Assembly: GCF_019974135.1 (NCBI RefSeq)
Contig: NZ_AP025017.1
Coordinates: 1,364,001-1,428,000 of the forward strand
Source: Actinomyces capricornis
Lineage (GTDB): Bacteria > Actinomycetota > Actinomycetes > Actinomycetales > Actinomycetaceae
DNA: 64,000 bases
Direction of reading: 5' to 3'
Below, one piece after another: positions 48,454 through 58,619 of this stretch. Numbering within the stretch: the stretch's first letter is position 1; every line of letters starts with the position of its first letter. A program made the translations under genes and the position numbers. A model generated the notes under the pieces. That model ran no database searches, was not told the DNA's origin, and was given only the letters and a program-made list of their open reading frames with translations.

Positions 48454-48625
48454 AGGGACACTGTAGGTGCTCCGAGGCCCGGGATGCTGGCGCGCCCCGT
48501 GTGCGTCTCGGCATGGATGACCCGCCGGCGCGCGACACCGTGGGCAGGGGATGGGCAGGACCCGGGCAGTGCCCGGGGAGTGGACCCTCAGCGGTGGGGC
48601 GACCCGGCATGGCAGGCTTGGCCCG

Positions 48626-50113
48626 ATGACTCCACGCCCGAACCCGACATCCCTGCCCGAGGAGCCCGTCGACGCCGGGGGGCTGACGCCCACGGCCCGT
48701 ACCGCGCTCGCGGACCTGCCGGTGGCCCTGGCCGCCCTGGCCCACGCCTTCACCCGCGCCGGCCATGAGATCGCCCTGGTGGGTGGGCCCGTCCGTGACG
48801 CCTTCCTGAGCCTGCCGCCCCACGACCTGGACCTGACCACCTCGGCCCACCCCCAGGACACCGAGGCGATCCTCACCCAGTGGGGGGACGCCTGCTGGGA
48901 TGTGGGGCGGGCCTTCGGCACCATCGGGGCGCGCAAGGGCGAGGTGGTGGTGGAGGTGACCACCTACCGCACCGAGTCCTACCAGGCCGGCTCCCGCAAG
49001 CCTGCCGTGGAGTACGGCAGGACCCTGGAGGGCGACCTGACCCGCCGTGACTTCACCGTCAACGCCATGGCCCTGCGCCTGCCCGACCTCCAGCTCGTCG
49101 ACCCCCACGGGGGGCTGGAGGACCTGCGCGCCGGGGTCCTGCGCACCCCGGTCAGCGCGGTGCAGTCCTTCGACGACGATCCCCTGCGGATTCTGCGGGC
49201 CGCCCGCTTCGCCGCCCAGCTCGGCTTCGACGTCGAGATGGAGGTCATGGAGGCGATGGAGGCGATGGCCCCCCGCCTGGAGATCGTCTCGGCCGAGCGG
49301 GTGCGTGCCGAGCTGGAGCGGCTGCTCGTCTCCCCCTGGCCGCGCCGGGGCCTGGAGCTCATGGTCCACACCGGGGTGGCCGACGTCGTCCTGCCCGAGC
49401 TCTCGGCCCTGCGCGAGACCGTGGACGAGCACCGCCGCCACAAGGATGTCTACGAGCACACCCTGACGGTCCTGGACCAGGCCATCGACCTGGAGACCGG
49501 CCCTCAGGGCCCTGTTCCCGGCCCCGACCTGGTTCTGCGCCTGGCCGCGATCCTCCACGACATCGGCAAGCCGGCCACCCGGCGCTTCCTGCCCGATGGC
49601 ACCGTCACCTTCCACGGCCACGACCATGTGGGGGCCCGCATGAGCGCCAAGCGCCTGCGCGCCCTGCGCTTCGACAAGCAGACCATCAAGGACGTCTCGC
49701 GCCTGGTCGAGCTGCACCTGCGCTTCCACGGCTACGCCGACTCCGGCTGGTCGGACTCGGCGGTGCGCCGCTACGTCACCGATGCCGGCCCCCTCCTGGA
49801 GCGCCTGCACCGGCTGACCCGGGCCGACGTCACCACCCGCAACCGGCGCAAGGCCCGAATGCTCGACGCCGCCTATGACGACCTGGAGGAGCGCATCGCC
49901 GCCCTGAAGGAGGCCGAGGAGCTGGCCGCCATCCGCCCCGACCTGGACGGGGGCCAGATCATGGCCGAGCTCGGTATCGGCCCCGGCCCGGTGGTGGGCC
50001 AGGCCTACCGCTTCCTGCTGGATCTGCGCATGGAGCGGGGGCCCCTGGGTCCGGAGGCGGCCCGTGAGGCCCTGCACTCCTGGTGGGCGGCGCGCCCGGA
50101 GCACCGGGACTGA
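48626..50113 (+). CDS. pcnA: CCA tRNA nucleotidyltransferase
   Basis: 495 aa from ATG 48626. Class II nucleotidyltransferase motif LVGGPVRDAFL (G53-G54) with DxD at D67/D69, RRDFTVNAMA, and a C-terminal HD domain (LAAILHDIGKPATR). Adds or repairs the 3' CCA of tRNAs, needed here because the tRNA genes in this window do not encode CCA. Conserved neighbour of nudix-DUF6049-murJ in actinobacteria. Confidence 0.95.
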   Translation: MTPRPNPTSLPEEPVDAGGLTPTARTALADLPVALAALAHAFTRAGHEIALVGGPVRDAFLSLPPHDLDLTTSAHPQDTEAILTQWGDACWDVGRAFGTIGARKGEVVVEVTTYRTESYQAGSRKPAVEYGRTLEGDLTRRDFTVNAMALRLPDLQLVDPHGGLEDLRAGVLRTPVSAVQSFDDDPLRILRAARFAAQLGFDVEMEVMEAMEAMAPRLEIVSAERVRAELERLLVSPWPRRGLELMVHTGVADVVLPELSALRETVDEHRRHKDVYEHTLTVLDQAIDLETGPQGPVPGPDLVLRLAAILHDIGKPATRRFLPDGTVTFHGHDHVGARMSAKRLRALRFDKQTIKDVSRLVELHLRFHGYADSGWSDSAVRRYVTDAGPLLERLHRLTRADVTTRNRRKARMLDAAYDDLEERIAALKEAEELAAIRPDLDGGQIMAELGIGPGPVVGQAYRFLLDLRMERGPLGPEAAREALHSWWAARPEHRD

Positions 50114-50256
50114 CCGGCTCCCGCGCACTTCTCCCCCTTCAGACGCATCTTGGCCGGGTAAGAGCGGGTCAGTCTGCGTCCAGAAGGGGAGATCTGCGCC
50201 GTGCCCACCGGCCGGGCCCCGGGGAGATGGGCCGTCGGGCGAGTAGGTTGAGGCGC

Positions 50257-51438
50257 ATGGACCAGCTGCGTATCGGCGTCGTCGGCATCGGGGCGCGCAG
50301 CCCCCTGGCCGCACTGGCCGACTCCTCCCCGGTGCCCGCCCGGCTCGTGGCGGCCGTCGACACCGCCCCCGACGCCGCCGCCCGGGCCGAGCGCCTCCTG
50401 CCCCAGGGCGTGGAGGTGGCCCGCGATCACCGCCGGCTGCTGGACCGCGGCCTGGACGGCGTCGTGCTGACCACGCCGGACGACACGCACGAGGAGCTGG
50501 CCATCGACTTCCTCCAGGCGGGGATCCCCGTCTACCTGGAGAAGCCCCTGGCCATCACCCTGGAGGGCGCCGACCGGGTCCTGGCCGCCGCGCGCCGCAC
50601 GGGCACCCGCCTGTACGTGGGGCACAACATGCGCCACATGGCGGTGGTGCGCCTGCTCAAGGAGGTGGTCGACCGCGGTGAGATCGGCGAGGTCAAGACC
50701 ATCTGGTGCCGCCACTTCGTGGGCCACGGCGGGGACTACTACTTCCGGGACTGGCACGCCGAGCGCTCCCGGGTCACCGGCCTGCTGCTGCAGAAGGCCG
50801 CCCACGACATCGACGTCATGCACTGGATCGCCGGGTCGGCCACCGCCCGCGTGGTGGGGATGGGCGGCCTCATGGTCTACGGATCCCGGCCCCGCCGCGA
50901 GCCCGGGACGAGCGCGGGGATGACGATGAAGGACTGGTTCAGCCACGACCACTGGCCCGCCGATGAGGTCACCGGCCTCAACCCCGTCATCGACGTCGAG
51001 GACCACTCCATGGTCATGATGACCCTGCGCAATGGGGTGCAGGCCAGCTACCAGCAGTGCCACTTCACCCCCGACTACTGGCGCAGTTACACGGTCATCG
51101 GCACGCGCGGGCGGGCCGAGAACCTCGGTGACGGCGACGGCGGGGTGGTGCGCGTGTGGACGCGGCGCACCGGGTACGCCGAGCACGGCAGTGCCGAGTA
51201 CCCCATCATCGAGGAGGGCACCGGGCACGAGGGCGCCGACCAGCGGACCATGGACGAGTTCCTGCGCTTCGTGCGCGAGGGCGGGCCCACCGAGACCTCG
51301 CCCGTGGCGGCCCGCGAGGCGGTGGCCGCCGGGGCGCTGGCCACCGCCTCCCTGCGCGCCGGCTCCCAGCCCCGGGACGTGCCCGAGCTGGAGGCCGGCC
51401 TGGCCGCCTACTTCGAGCGGGGCCAGGTCGAGGCCTGA
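50257..51438 (+). CDS. Gfo/Idh/MocA family oxidoreductase
   Basis: 393 aa from ATG 50257. Rossmann domain (LRIGVVGIGARSPLAALA), the EKPLA motif with catalytic-type Lys, then the dehydrogenase C-terminal domain (LLQKAAHDIDVMHWIAG, with His). NAD(P)-dependent oxidation of a sugar or inositol derivative. It precedes the alpha-galactosidase by 145 bases on the same strand, which suggests a role in sugar use. Confidence 0.93.
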   Translation: MDQLRIGVVGIGARSPLAALADSSPVPARLVAAVDTAPDAAARAERLLPQGVEVARDHRRLLDRGLDGVVLTTPDDTHEELAIDFLQAGIPVYLEKPLAITLEGADRVLAAARRTGTRLYVGHNMRHMAVVRLLKEVVDRGEIGEVKTIWCRHFVGHGGDYYFRDWHAERSRVTGLLLQKAAHDIDVMHWIAGSATARVVGMGGLMVYGSRPRREPGTSAGMTMKDWFSHDHWPADEVTGLNPVIDVEDHSMVMMTLRNGVQASYQQCHFTPDYWRSYTVIGTRGRAENLGDGDGGVVRVWTRRTGYAEHGSAEYPIIEEGTGHEGADQRTMDEFLRFVREGGPTETSPVAAREAVAAGALATASLRAGSQPRDVPELEAGLAAYFERGQVEA

Positions 51439-51583
51439 GCGGCACGCACGGCGGCCCGACCCGCCCGACCCGACTCGGCCGCCGGGGCCGCCCGGGCGGG
51501 GGCCGTGTGGGAGGGTGGTGCAGTGACGGCAGGGCCCGCGGGCCCCACAAGGCCCACCTGGGGCGGAGGGACGGACAGCACCC

Positions 51584-53137
51584 ATGATCCACCACATCGA
51601 GCTCGCCGGCCGGGCCCTGGCCCTGGCCACCGACGGCACCGTGACGGGCCCTGCGGCCGGACCGGGGATCAGCGCCGTCGCGCATCCCGAGGGCGCCCCC
51701 GCAGCGCCGCCGGGAGTGCAGGCCGTGCGCGTCGAGGCCGCGCACCTCAGCCTCCTGCACGACATGCGCGAGGGCGAGGTCTACCGCACCGGCCAGAACT
51801 CCTGGTCGCCCTCGGGCTGGCGGCGCCTGGACGAGGCGCCCATGCGGATCGAGGACGATGAGCGCCGTCGTACCGCCGACGACGATGCCTGGGACGATCC
51901 TGTGCGGCACCACTCCTCCTGGGTGGCGGTCCTGGAGGACGAGGGAGGCGCCATCCTCGTGGGCTGCCTGGAGGGGCCCACCCCCCGCCTGCGCGCCGAC
52001 CAGGCCGCCCTGGAGGCCTTCACCGAGACCGGCCGTCCCGCCCAGTGGGTCATCCTGGCGGGCCCGGCCACCGTGGTGCTGCGCGACTACGCCCGAGCCC
52101 TCGGGCAGGCGCTGGGGCGCCGTGAGATCAGGCCCCAGAGCGTGTGGTGCTCCTGGTACTCCTACTACGAGGGCATCTCCCAAGAGGCCCTCGATGAGGA
52201 GATCCCCGAGGCCGCCGCCCTGGGCTTCGCCACCCTCCAGATCGACGACGGCTGGCAGGCCGCCGTCGGGGACTGGGAGGCGGGACCGCGCTTCAGCCGC
52301 GGCATGGCGCATGCCGCCCAGCAGATCCGCCGGGCCGGCATGCGCCCGGGCCTGTGGGTGGCGCCCTTCATCGCCCTGCCCGGATCCCGGCTGCTGGCCG
52401 AGCATCCCGAGGCCTTCATCCACGAGGCCGACGGGCGCCTGGCCATCGCCGGATCCAACTGGGGGGCCGACTACCACGCCCTGGATGCCACCCATCCCGT
52501 GGCCCAGGACTACGTGCGCCGGACCATCGAGCGCATCGTCAAGGACTGGGGCTTCACCTACCTCAAGCTCGACTTCATCAATGCCGCCGCGGTCCCCGGG
52601 GTGCGCCACGGGCAGGCCGACCGGGAGGGGGCCTACCGCATCGGGCTGCGCCTCGTGCGCGAGGCCGCCGGGCAGGAGGCCTTCCTCCTGGGCTCCGGGG
52701 CCCTCCTCATGCCCTCCCTGGGCATCCTCGACGCCGTGCGCGTGGGCCCCGACGTGGCCCCCATGTGGGAGAACTACGCTACTGACGACCTGTCCGACGC
52801 CAAGGCCTACAACGCCCTGCACGCCGGCATCAACCGCCTGTGGCTCGGCGAGGTCATCGGCGTGGACCCCGACGTCGTCTTCTTCCGCCACCGCCGCAAC
52901 CTCCTGGACGGCACCCAGATGCAGTGGCTGCGCGACGTCGCCGAGGCCAGCCGCTACCGCTGCCTGTCCGACCAGAGCGGATGGCTCGATGAGCAGGAGC
53001 GGGCCGAGATCCGCCAGTGGCTGGCCCGCGAGCCGGAGGAGCTGGAGATCCTGGGGCGCTACCGCTTCCGGCTGGGCGGGCGCACGGTCGACCTCACCGA
53101 GGCCATCGAGGGCAGCGCCTCCCCCTACCCGCTGTGA
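51584..53137 (+). CDS. GH36-type alpha-galactosidase
   Basis: 517 aa, no signal peptide, so cytoplasmic; shorter than the 700-residue classical GH36 enzymes. N-terminal beta-sandwich (about 1-180), then a barrel with VWCSWYSYYEGIS, LQIDDGWQ, the nucleophile D330 in YLKLDFIN and the likely acid/base D390 in VRVGPDVAP. Expected to release alpha-galactosyl residues (melibiose or raffinose type), though related glycosidases share this fold. Probably linked to the upstream dehydrogenase. Confidence 0.88.
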   Translation: MIHHIELAGRALALATDGTVTGPAAGPGISAVAHPEGAPAAPPGVQAVRVEAAHLSLLHDMREGEVYRTGQNSWSPSGWRRLDEAPMRIEDDERRRTADDDAWDDPVRHHSSWVAVLEDEGGAILVGCLEGPTPRLRADQAALEAFTETGRPAQWVILAGPATVVLRDYARALGQALGRREIRPQSVWCSWYSYYEGISQEALDEEIPEAAALGFATLQIDDGWQAAVGDWEAGPRFSRGMAHAAQQIRRAGMRPGLWVAPFIALPGSRLLAEHPEAFIHEADGRLAIAGSNWGADYHALDATHPVAQDYVRRTIERIVKDWGFTYLKLDFINAAAVPGVRHGQADREGAYRIGLRLVREAAGQEAFLLGSGALLMPSLGILDAVRVGPDVAPMWENYATDDLSDAKAYNALHAGINRLWLGEVIGVDPDVVFFRHRRNLLDGTQMQWLRDVAEASRYRCLSDQSGWLDEQERAEIRQWLAREPEELEILGRYRFRLGGRTVDLTEAIEGSASPYPL

Positions 53138-53217
53138 GGGTGTGACCGGCGCCAGGGCCGGTGGCGGAAGAAGACGACGCCGGGCGTGCGCCCCGCGCCC
53201 CTCCCGAGGAAGTACAC

Positions 53218-54777
53218 CTAGTCCTCCTCGGGCTCGACGGTCCCCAGGGTCAGGTAGCCCTCCCAGGTGGTGTCCTGGCCGGCACTGGCGAAGCGCAGCG
53301 GTGCCCCGTCCTCCATGGGGTTGACCGCCCGCAGCAGCACGGTCGTGGCACCCAGGGTCGACACCTCCCCGGAGAAGGCGACCTCCTCGCCGGGCAGCAC
53401 CGTGCGCAGATCGCCGTCCAAGGTGGTGCGAGCCACCTCCTGGCCGGCACCATCAAGGGCGATGACCTCCAGGTCCCAGTCGTAGTAGAAGGGCGCCACC
53501 CCGTGGTTGGTCAGCTCGACCTCGACCTGCTCCTCATCCATCCGCCAGCGCGTCACCGCCAACTCATAGCCGGTGGCGCGGCTGGCCTCCAGGGCCCGCT
53601 CCTGCTGGGTGGTGTCCAGCTGCGCGGTGAAGGCCCAGTTGTTGATCAGCCAACTGGCGTGCGTGGCCCGGATCGAGCCGGGGACGTCGTAGTTGCGCCC
53701 ACTGCTCATCTCCCGTGCGGCCTGCGGGCAGTCGGAGGGGCTGACCAGGACGCAGTCCTGGATCTCGGGGTAGACCTCCCCGCCAATGGGCTGGGTCTGC
53801 CACACGGCGGTCGCACCGGCCCGCTTCATCAGCGACATGAAGTGCCAGTCCGCATTGTCCAGGGTCGCGTAGCCGAAGGAGTCGTCGTGGTAGCCCACCG
53901 CATGCTCGGCCGAGGCGGAGGTCGGGTAGCGCGCCAGGGTGGGGGTGGTGTCGAAGGCCTCATCCCATGCCGCCACGAGCGCCTCCTGGTTGGCCTCGGT
54001 GGGCATCCAGTTCTCGCCCGAGGGATTGGCCGGTGAGCGCATCCCGTTCATCGGCCAGGTGTGCCCCTCGCCCCAGAATCCCACCAGGCCCTGGGTGATG
54101 AAGCCCAGGCGGGGATCGCCGTCGTACTCCTGGCCGAAGGCGCTGATGAAGGAGGTGAGCATCTCCATCATGTCCGGGTCGTTGTAGTCCGGGGAGACCG
54201 AGGCGCCGTTATTGCCGTTGACCGTGTAGGAGCGCGTGCGCACCCTGCCCTCCTCGACGAGGTAGTCGGGCAGGGCGCTGGGGCGGCCGGGATAGTCGAC
54301 GTAGAAGCGCAGCACCGTCTGGTGGCCCCGGGAGGAGATCGCCTCCAGGTGAGCCTCCACGGCCTGCCAGTCGTAGGAGTCAGGCCCGGTGACAACCTCG
54401 TTGAGCGGGATGTAGATCCACTCCATCGTGTGGGGCGGGGCGGAGTCCGCCAGCTGCGGCGTCTCATCGGGGTCGGCCGGGGCGAAGGGCATCATCCCCT
54501 TGAGCGGGTTGGAGGCGGGGGAGGGCCCCGCACCCACCTCGATCCACGACTCCCGGGGCAGGTAGGCGCGCAGGCCCGCGGCGAAGCAGATGATGGCGGT
54601 GATGCTCACGATGGCCACGACGATACGCGGCCTGGTCCACAGTCCGCGCCCTTCCTGCTGCGTGCCGGCGCCCGGCTCCTGCGGGTCGCCCCGGCAGGGG
54701 CCGGAGGCGCTGGAACCGGTGGAGTCCCCGGAATCCTGGGATTCCGCGGCGGGGGTGCCGTCGTTCCGTGATTTCAT
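53218..54777 (-). CDS. Membrane-anchored DUF4874/DUF4832 protein
   Basis: 519 aa from ATG 54777 (GTG 54807 also possible). Polar N-terminus, one membrane helix (about residues 52-70, VVAIVSITAIICFAAGL), then a large outside part. DUF4874-like barrel (SNPLKGMMPF, EWIYIPLNEV, VLRFYVDYPG, GFWGEGHTWP) and a C-terminal DUF4832 beta domain. The barrel resembles glycoside hydrolases and a carbohydrate role is plausible but unproven. Convergent with the alpha-galactosidase. Confidence 0.8.
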   Translation of the reverse strand: MKSRNDGTPAAESQDSGDSTGSSASGPCRGDPQEPGAGTQQEGRGLWTRPRIVVAIVSITAIICFAAGLRAYLPRESWIEVGAGPSPASNPLKGMMPFAPADPDETPQLADSAPPHTMEWIYIPLNEVVTGPDSYDWQAVEAHLEAISSRGHQTVLRFYVDYPGRPSALPDYLVEEGRVRTRSYTVNGNNGASVSPDYNDPDMMEMLTSFISAFGQEYDGDPRLGFITQGLVGFWGEGHTWPMNGMRSPANPSGENWMPTEANQEALVAAWDEAFDTTPTLARYPTSASAEHAVGYHDDSFGYATLDNADWHFMSLMKRAGATAVWQTQPIGGEVYPEIQDCVLVSPSDCPQAAREMSSGRNYDVPGSIRATHASWLINNWAFTAQLDTTQQERALEASRATGYELAVTRWRMDEEQVEVELTNHGVAPFYYDWDLEVIALDGAGQEVARTTLDGDLRTVLPGEEVAFSGEVSTLGATTVLLRAVNPMEDGAPLRFASAGQDTTWEGYLTLGTVEPEED

Positions 54778-54948
54778 GGGGCCCGTCTCGGTCGGGTCTA
54801 CTGACACATGGCAGCCTAGCGATTCAGGACCGCCCAGGTCACATGATGATCACGAGCCCCTCGGCCACCACTGTGCGTCACCCGCCCGGTGCGCCTCACT
54901 AGGTGGGACTGAATTGCCGCACCCCGCCGAGGCGGCGAAGATGGCCGG

Positions 54949-56028
54949 GTGCGCGTCTACAACTTCTCCGCCGGTCCCGCCCAACTCCCCCTGCCCGTCC
55001 TGGAGCAGGCCCGCGCCGAGCTCACCGATTGGTCCGGCTCGGGCATGTCCGTCCTGGAGGTCTCCCACCGCGGGAAGGACTTCGTGGCCTGTGCCGCCGA
55101 CGCCGAGGCGACTCTGCGGCGCATCCTGCAGATCCCCGAGGACTACCGTGTGCTCTTCCTCCAGGGAGGCGCCTCCGCCCAGTTCGCCGCCATCCCCATG
55201 AACCTGACCGCCGAGGGGGACACGGCCGCCTACCTCCACACCGGCCAGTGGTCCGCCAAGGCCATCAAGGAGGCCAGGGCCCAGGGTCTGGAGGTCGTCG
55301 TCGCGGCCGAGGAGTCCGCCTCCTCCTACACCACCACCCCCGTGCCCGGCTCCTACGAGGTCCCCGACGACGCCCGCTACCTGCACTACACCCCCAACGA
55401 GACCATCGGCGGGGTGGAGTTCCCCGAGATCCCCGTCGCCGAGGCCCCCCTCGTCGCCGACTTCTCCTCCACGATCCTCTCCCGCCCGCTGGACGTGCGC
55501 CGCTTCGGCCTCATCTACGCCGGCGCCCAGAAGAACATGGGGCCCTCCGGCCTGGCCGTCGTCATCGTGCGCGAGGACCTCCTGGGCCGCGCCCGCCCCA
55601 CCACCCCCGGCGTGCTGGACTACGCCAGGATGGCCGAGGCCGACTCCATGCTCAACACTCCGCCCACCTTCGCTATCTACCTGCTGGGCCTCATCGCCCA
55701 CTGGATCGAGGACGGCGGCGGCCTGGCCGCCATGGGCGAGCGCAACCGCGCCAAGGCCACGCTGCTGTACGGCGCCATCGACGACTCCGACTTCTACGCC
55801 AACCCCGTGGAGGAGCGCTCGCGGTCCTGGATGAACATCCCCTTCACCCTGGCCGACCCATCCCTGGACGCCGATTTCCTCGCCGGGGCCCAGGCCGCAG
55901 GCCTGACCAACCTCAAGGGGCACCGCTCCGTGGGCGGCATGCGGGCCTCCATCTACAACGCCATGCCCATCGAGGGCGTGCGCGCCCTCATCGACTACAT
56001 GACCGACTTCGAGAGGATCAGGGCCTGA
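54949..56028 (+). CDS. serC: Phosphoserine aminotransferase
   Basis: 359 aa from GTG 54949 (MRVYNFSAGPAQLP, the family start). PLP lysine K195 in YAGAQKNMGPSG; LFLQGGASAQFAAIPMNL and NETIGGVEF are typical. Converts phosphohydroxypyruvate to phosphoserine. serA follows after two bases, giving a serine biosynthesis operon. Confidence 0.96.
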   Translation: MRVYNFSAGPAQLPLPVLEQARAELTDWSGSGMSVLEVSHRGKDFVACAADAEATLRRILQIPEDYRVLFLQGGASAQFAAIPMNLTAEGDTAAYLHTGQWSAKAIKEARAQGLEVVVAAEESASSYTTTPVPGSYEVPDDARYLHYTPNETIGGVEFPEIPVAEAPLVADFSSTILSRPLDVRRFGLIYAGAQKNMGPSGLAVVIVREDLLGRARPTTPGVLDYARMAEADSMLNTPPTFAIYLLGLIAHWIEDGGGLAAMGERNRAKATLLYGAIDDSDFYANPVEERSRSWMNIPFTLADPSLDADFLAGAQAAGLTNLKGHRSVGGMRASIYNAMPIEGVRALIDYMTDFERIRA

Positions 56029-56030
56029 CC

Positions 56031-57215
56031 ATGAGCGAGACCCCGCAGAAGTACCGCATCCGCACCCTCAATGCCATCTCCGGCAAGGGCCTGTCCCGCC
56101 TGCCCGACGAGTTCTACGAGGTGGGTGGCTCCGTCGAGGCCCCCGATGCCCTCCTGGTGCGCTCAGCCTCGCTCCACGGCACCCCCATCGAGGACTCCGT
56201 GCTGGCCGTGGCCCGGGCGGGCGCGGGAACCAACAACATCCCGGTCGAAGAGCTCACCCACCGAGGCATCCCCGTGTTCAACACTCCGGGAGCCAACGCC
56301 AACGCCGTCAAGGAACTGGTGCTGGCGGGCCTGTTCATCGCCTCGCGCAACCTCATCCCCGCCGCCCGCTTCGCCCACGAGCTGCCGGGCGACGATGCCG
56401 AGATCGCCAAGGCGGTCGAGGCCGGCAAGAAGCAGTTCGTCGGCTTCGAGCTGCCGGGGCGCACCCTGGGCGTCATCGGCCTGGGGGCCATCGGGGTGCA
56501 GGTGGCCAACGCGGCCCTGGGACTGGGGCTCAACGTCGTCGGCTTCGACCCGGGGATCTCCGTGGAGCACGCCTGGCACATGAGCGCCGAGGTCGAGCGG
56601 GCCTCCTCCATGGAGGAGGTCTTCTCCCGCGCCGACATCCTCACCGTCCACGTGCCCCTCATCCCGGCCACCTGCGGACTGGTGAGCACCCAGCGGATCG
56701 CCCTGATGAAGGACACCGCCGTGCTGCTCAACTTCGCCCGCGCCGAGATCGTGGACACCGACGCCGTCGTTGCCGCCCTGGACGAGGGCACTCTGCGCGG
56801 CTACGTCTGCGACTTCCCCTCCACCGCCGTCCACAAGCACCCCAAGTGCATCTCCCTGCCCCACCTGGGGGCCTCCACCAAGGAGGCCGAGCGCAACTGC
56901 GCCATCATGGCGGTGGACTCCCTGCGCGGCTTCCTGGAGGACGGGCAGGTGCACAACTCCGTGAACTTCCCCGAGGCCGTCATGGCCCGCCAGGAGGGCA
57001 CGCGGCGCCTGGTCATCGTCAACCGCAACGTGCCCAACATGGTGGGCCAGGTCTCCACCATCGTGGCCCAGCACGGCCAGAACATCGCCAACCTGCTCAA
57101 CAAGTCCCGCGGCGAGCTGGCGGTCACCCTGGTGGATGTCGAGGGCGGCCTGCAGCCCGAGGTGCTCGATGAGCTGCGGGCCATCGACGGGGTGCTCTCG
57201 GCCCGGGGCATCTGA
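56031..57215 (+). CDS. serA: D-3-phosphoglycerate dehydrogenase
   Basis: 394 aa from ATG 56031; the longer frame upstream is a shadow of serC. Opening RIRTLNAISGKGLSRLP, Rossmann motif GLGAIGVQVANAAL, catalytic Arg in NFARAEIVD and His in LPHLGAST, and a C-terminal ACT domain (about 320-394, RLVIVNRNVPNMVGQV). The lack of the extra domain of mycobacterial SerA marks the short type. Serine feedback through ACT is likely. First step of serine synthesis. Confidence 0.96.
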   Translation: MSETPQKYRIRTLNAISGKGLSRLPDEFYEVGGSVEAPDALLVRSASLHGTPIEDSVLAVARAGAGTNNIPVEELTHRGIPVFNTPGANANAVKELVLAGLFIASRNLIPAARFAHELPGDDAEIAKAVEAGKKQFVGFELPGRTLGVIGLGAIGVQVANAALGLGLNVVGFDPGISVEHAWHMSAEVERASSMEEVFSRADILTVHVPLIPATCGLVSTQRIALMKDTAVLLNFARAEIVDTDAVVAALDEGTLRGYVCDFPSTAVHKHPKCISLPHLGASTKEAERNCAIMAVDSLRGFLEDGQVHNSVNFPEAVMARQEGTRRLVIVNRNVPNMVGQVSTIVAQHGQNIANLLNKSRGELAVTLVDVEGGLQPEVLDELRAIDGVLSARGI

Positions 57216-57238
57216 GCCCGCTTCCGCCCCCTGGCCCT

Positions 57239-57293
57239 GCCGGCCCCCGGACCCGCCCTGCCCGGCGGACTGGACCGCCGGGCCGGGGCCGGC
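57239..57293 (+). terminator. serCA terminator
   Basis: Inner perfect stem CCCGGCGG/CCGCCGGG (57261-57282, loop ACTGGA) nested in an outer GCCGGCCCC/GGGGCCGGC pair. No T-run. Confidence 0.6.
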
Positions 57294-57305
57294 AACGATG
57301 GGGGC

Positions 57306-58619
57306 ATGCGCCTGACCGAGGACCTGCGGGACCTGGCCACCGTCCCGGCCTTCCGCACCCTGCTCGCCGTGCGGCTGGCCTCCCAGAGCGGTGACGGCAT
57401 GCTCCAGGCCGGCCTGGCCTCGCTGTTCTTCTTCCAGCCCCAGAAGATGACCAGCGTCAGCGGGGTCGCCACGGCGCTGGTGGTCATGCTGCTGCCCTTC
57501 AGCCTCGTGGGCCCCCTGACCGGCCCCCTCATCGACCGCTGGCCACGGCGCCAGATACTCCTGCACGCCAACCTGCTGCGCTGCGGCCTGGTGGTCCTCA
57601 TCGCGGCGATCCTGCACACCGCCGGGATCGGGACGGCCATCTACCTGCTGGTCCTGGTCGCCATGGGCATGAGCCGCTTCCTGCTGTCCGTCCTATCCGC
57701 GGGCCTGCCCCGGATCATCGACCATGAGCGCCTCCTGGTGGCCAACTCCATCGTGCCCACTCTGGGCGGGGCGGCCACCGCCCTGGGAGCAGCCCTCGGG
57801 CTCCTCCTGCGCCTCCTCCTGCCCCCCGGCAGCGCGCAGGACACCGCCAGCCTCCTGAGCGCGGCGCTCCTGTACTGCGCGGCGGCCGCCATCGTCACAC
57901 GCCTGCGACCCGATCAGCTGGGGCCCGCCCTCCTGCCCGGCCCCAGGCCCGGCGTGGCGGCGGCGCTCGCTGCCACCGCCACGGAGCTGGCCCGGGCCCT
58001 GGCCCACCTGCGCCGGCGCGGCGCCCCGGCGCTGGCCCTGACCGCCATGGCCCTGCACCGCTTCGTCTACGGCATGGAGCTCATCACCCTCATCCTCATG
58101 GCCCGCAACCTCCTGGCCGCCCCGCAGGACGCCGATGCGGGACTGGCGGCCTTCGGCGCCCTCATGGGCGCGATGATCGCGGGGCATGCGCTGGCGGTGG
58201 TGCTCACGGCGGTGGCGCACGAGTGGGTGGAGCCGCCCGCCTGGGTGGTGATCTGCCTCCTGGGGGGAACAGTGGGTCAGATGGTCCTGGTGGCCACCCA
58301 TGACCTGAGGTGGGTGATGGCGGGCGTCTTCGTGTTCGGCGTGGGGGTTCAGGGCGCCAAGATCGCCGTGGACACCATTGTCCAGGCCGGCACCGCCGAC
58401 GCGTATCGGGGGCGCGCCTTCGCCATCTACGACGTGCTGTTCAACACCTCGGAGTGCCTGGCCGCCGCGATGGCCGTCCTGGTGCTGCCGCATACAGGCT
58501 GGTCCCCGGGGGTGCAGGGGGTGCTGGTGGTGATGGTCTGGGCCGTGGCCCTGTGGTTTCGGTTCCGCATGCGGGGTCGGGCAAAACCATCCCAGAATAT
58601 GCCGTATTCTCGGTTGTAA
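57306..58619 (+). CDS. MFS transporter
   Basis: 437 aa with about twelve hydrophobic helices. GPLIDRWPRRQILLHANLLR after helix 2 is the MFS loop 2-3 motif. A GC-rich central loop (about 195-230) separates the two halves. Similar to the DHA3-type multidrug or macrolide exporters; substrate unknown. Its 3' end carries a small AT-rich palindrome (AGAATA/TATTCT, 58594-58610). Confidence 0.88.
   Translation: MRLTEDLRDLATVPAFRTLLAVRLASQSGDGMLQAGLASLFFFQPQKMTSVSGVATALVVMLLPFSLVGPLTGPLIDRWPRRQILLHANLLRCGLVVLIAAILHTAGIGTAIYLLVLVAMGMSRFLLSVLSAGLPRIIDHERLLVANSIVPTLGGAATALGAALGLLLRLLLPPGSAQDTASLLSAALLYCAAAAIVTRLRPDQLGPALLPGPRPGVAAALAATATELARALAHLRRRGAPALALTAMALHRFVYGMELITLILMARNLLAAPQDADAGLAAFGALMGAMIAGHALAVVLTAVAHEWVEPPAWVVICLLGGTVGQMVLVATHDLRWVMAGVFVFGVGVQGAKIAVDTIVQAGTADAYRGRAFAIYDVLFNTSECLAAAMAVLVLPHTGWSPGVQGVLVVMVWAVALWFRFRMRGRAKPSQNMPYSRL

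Noticed and set aside
48416..50314. 632-codon minus-strand frame over pcnA
   Set aside because: Antisense shadow of a clearly recognised CCA-adding enzyme.
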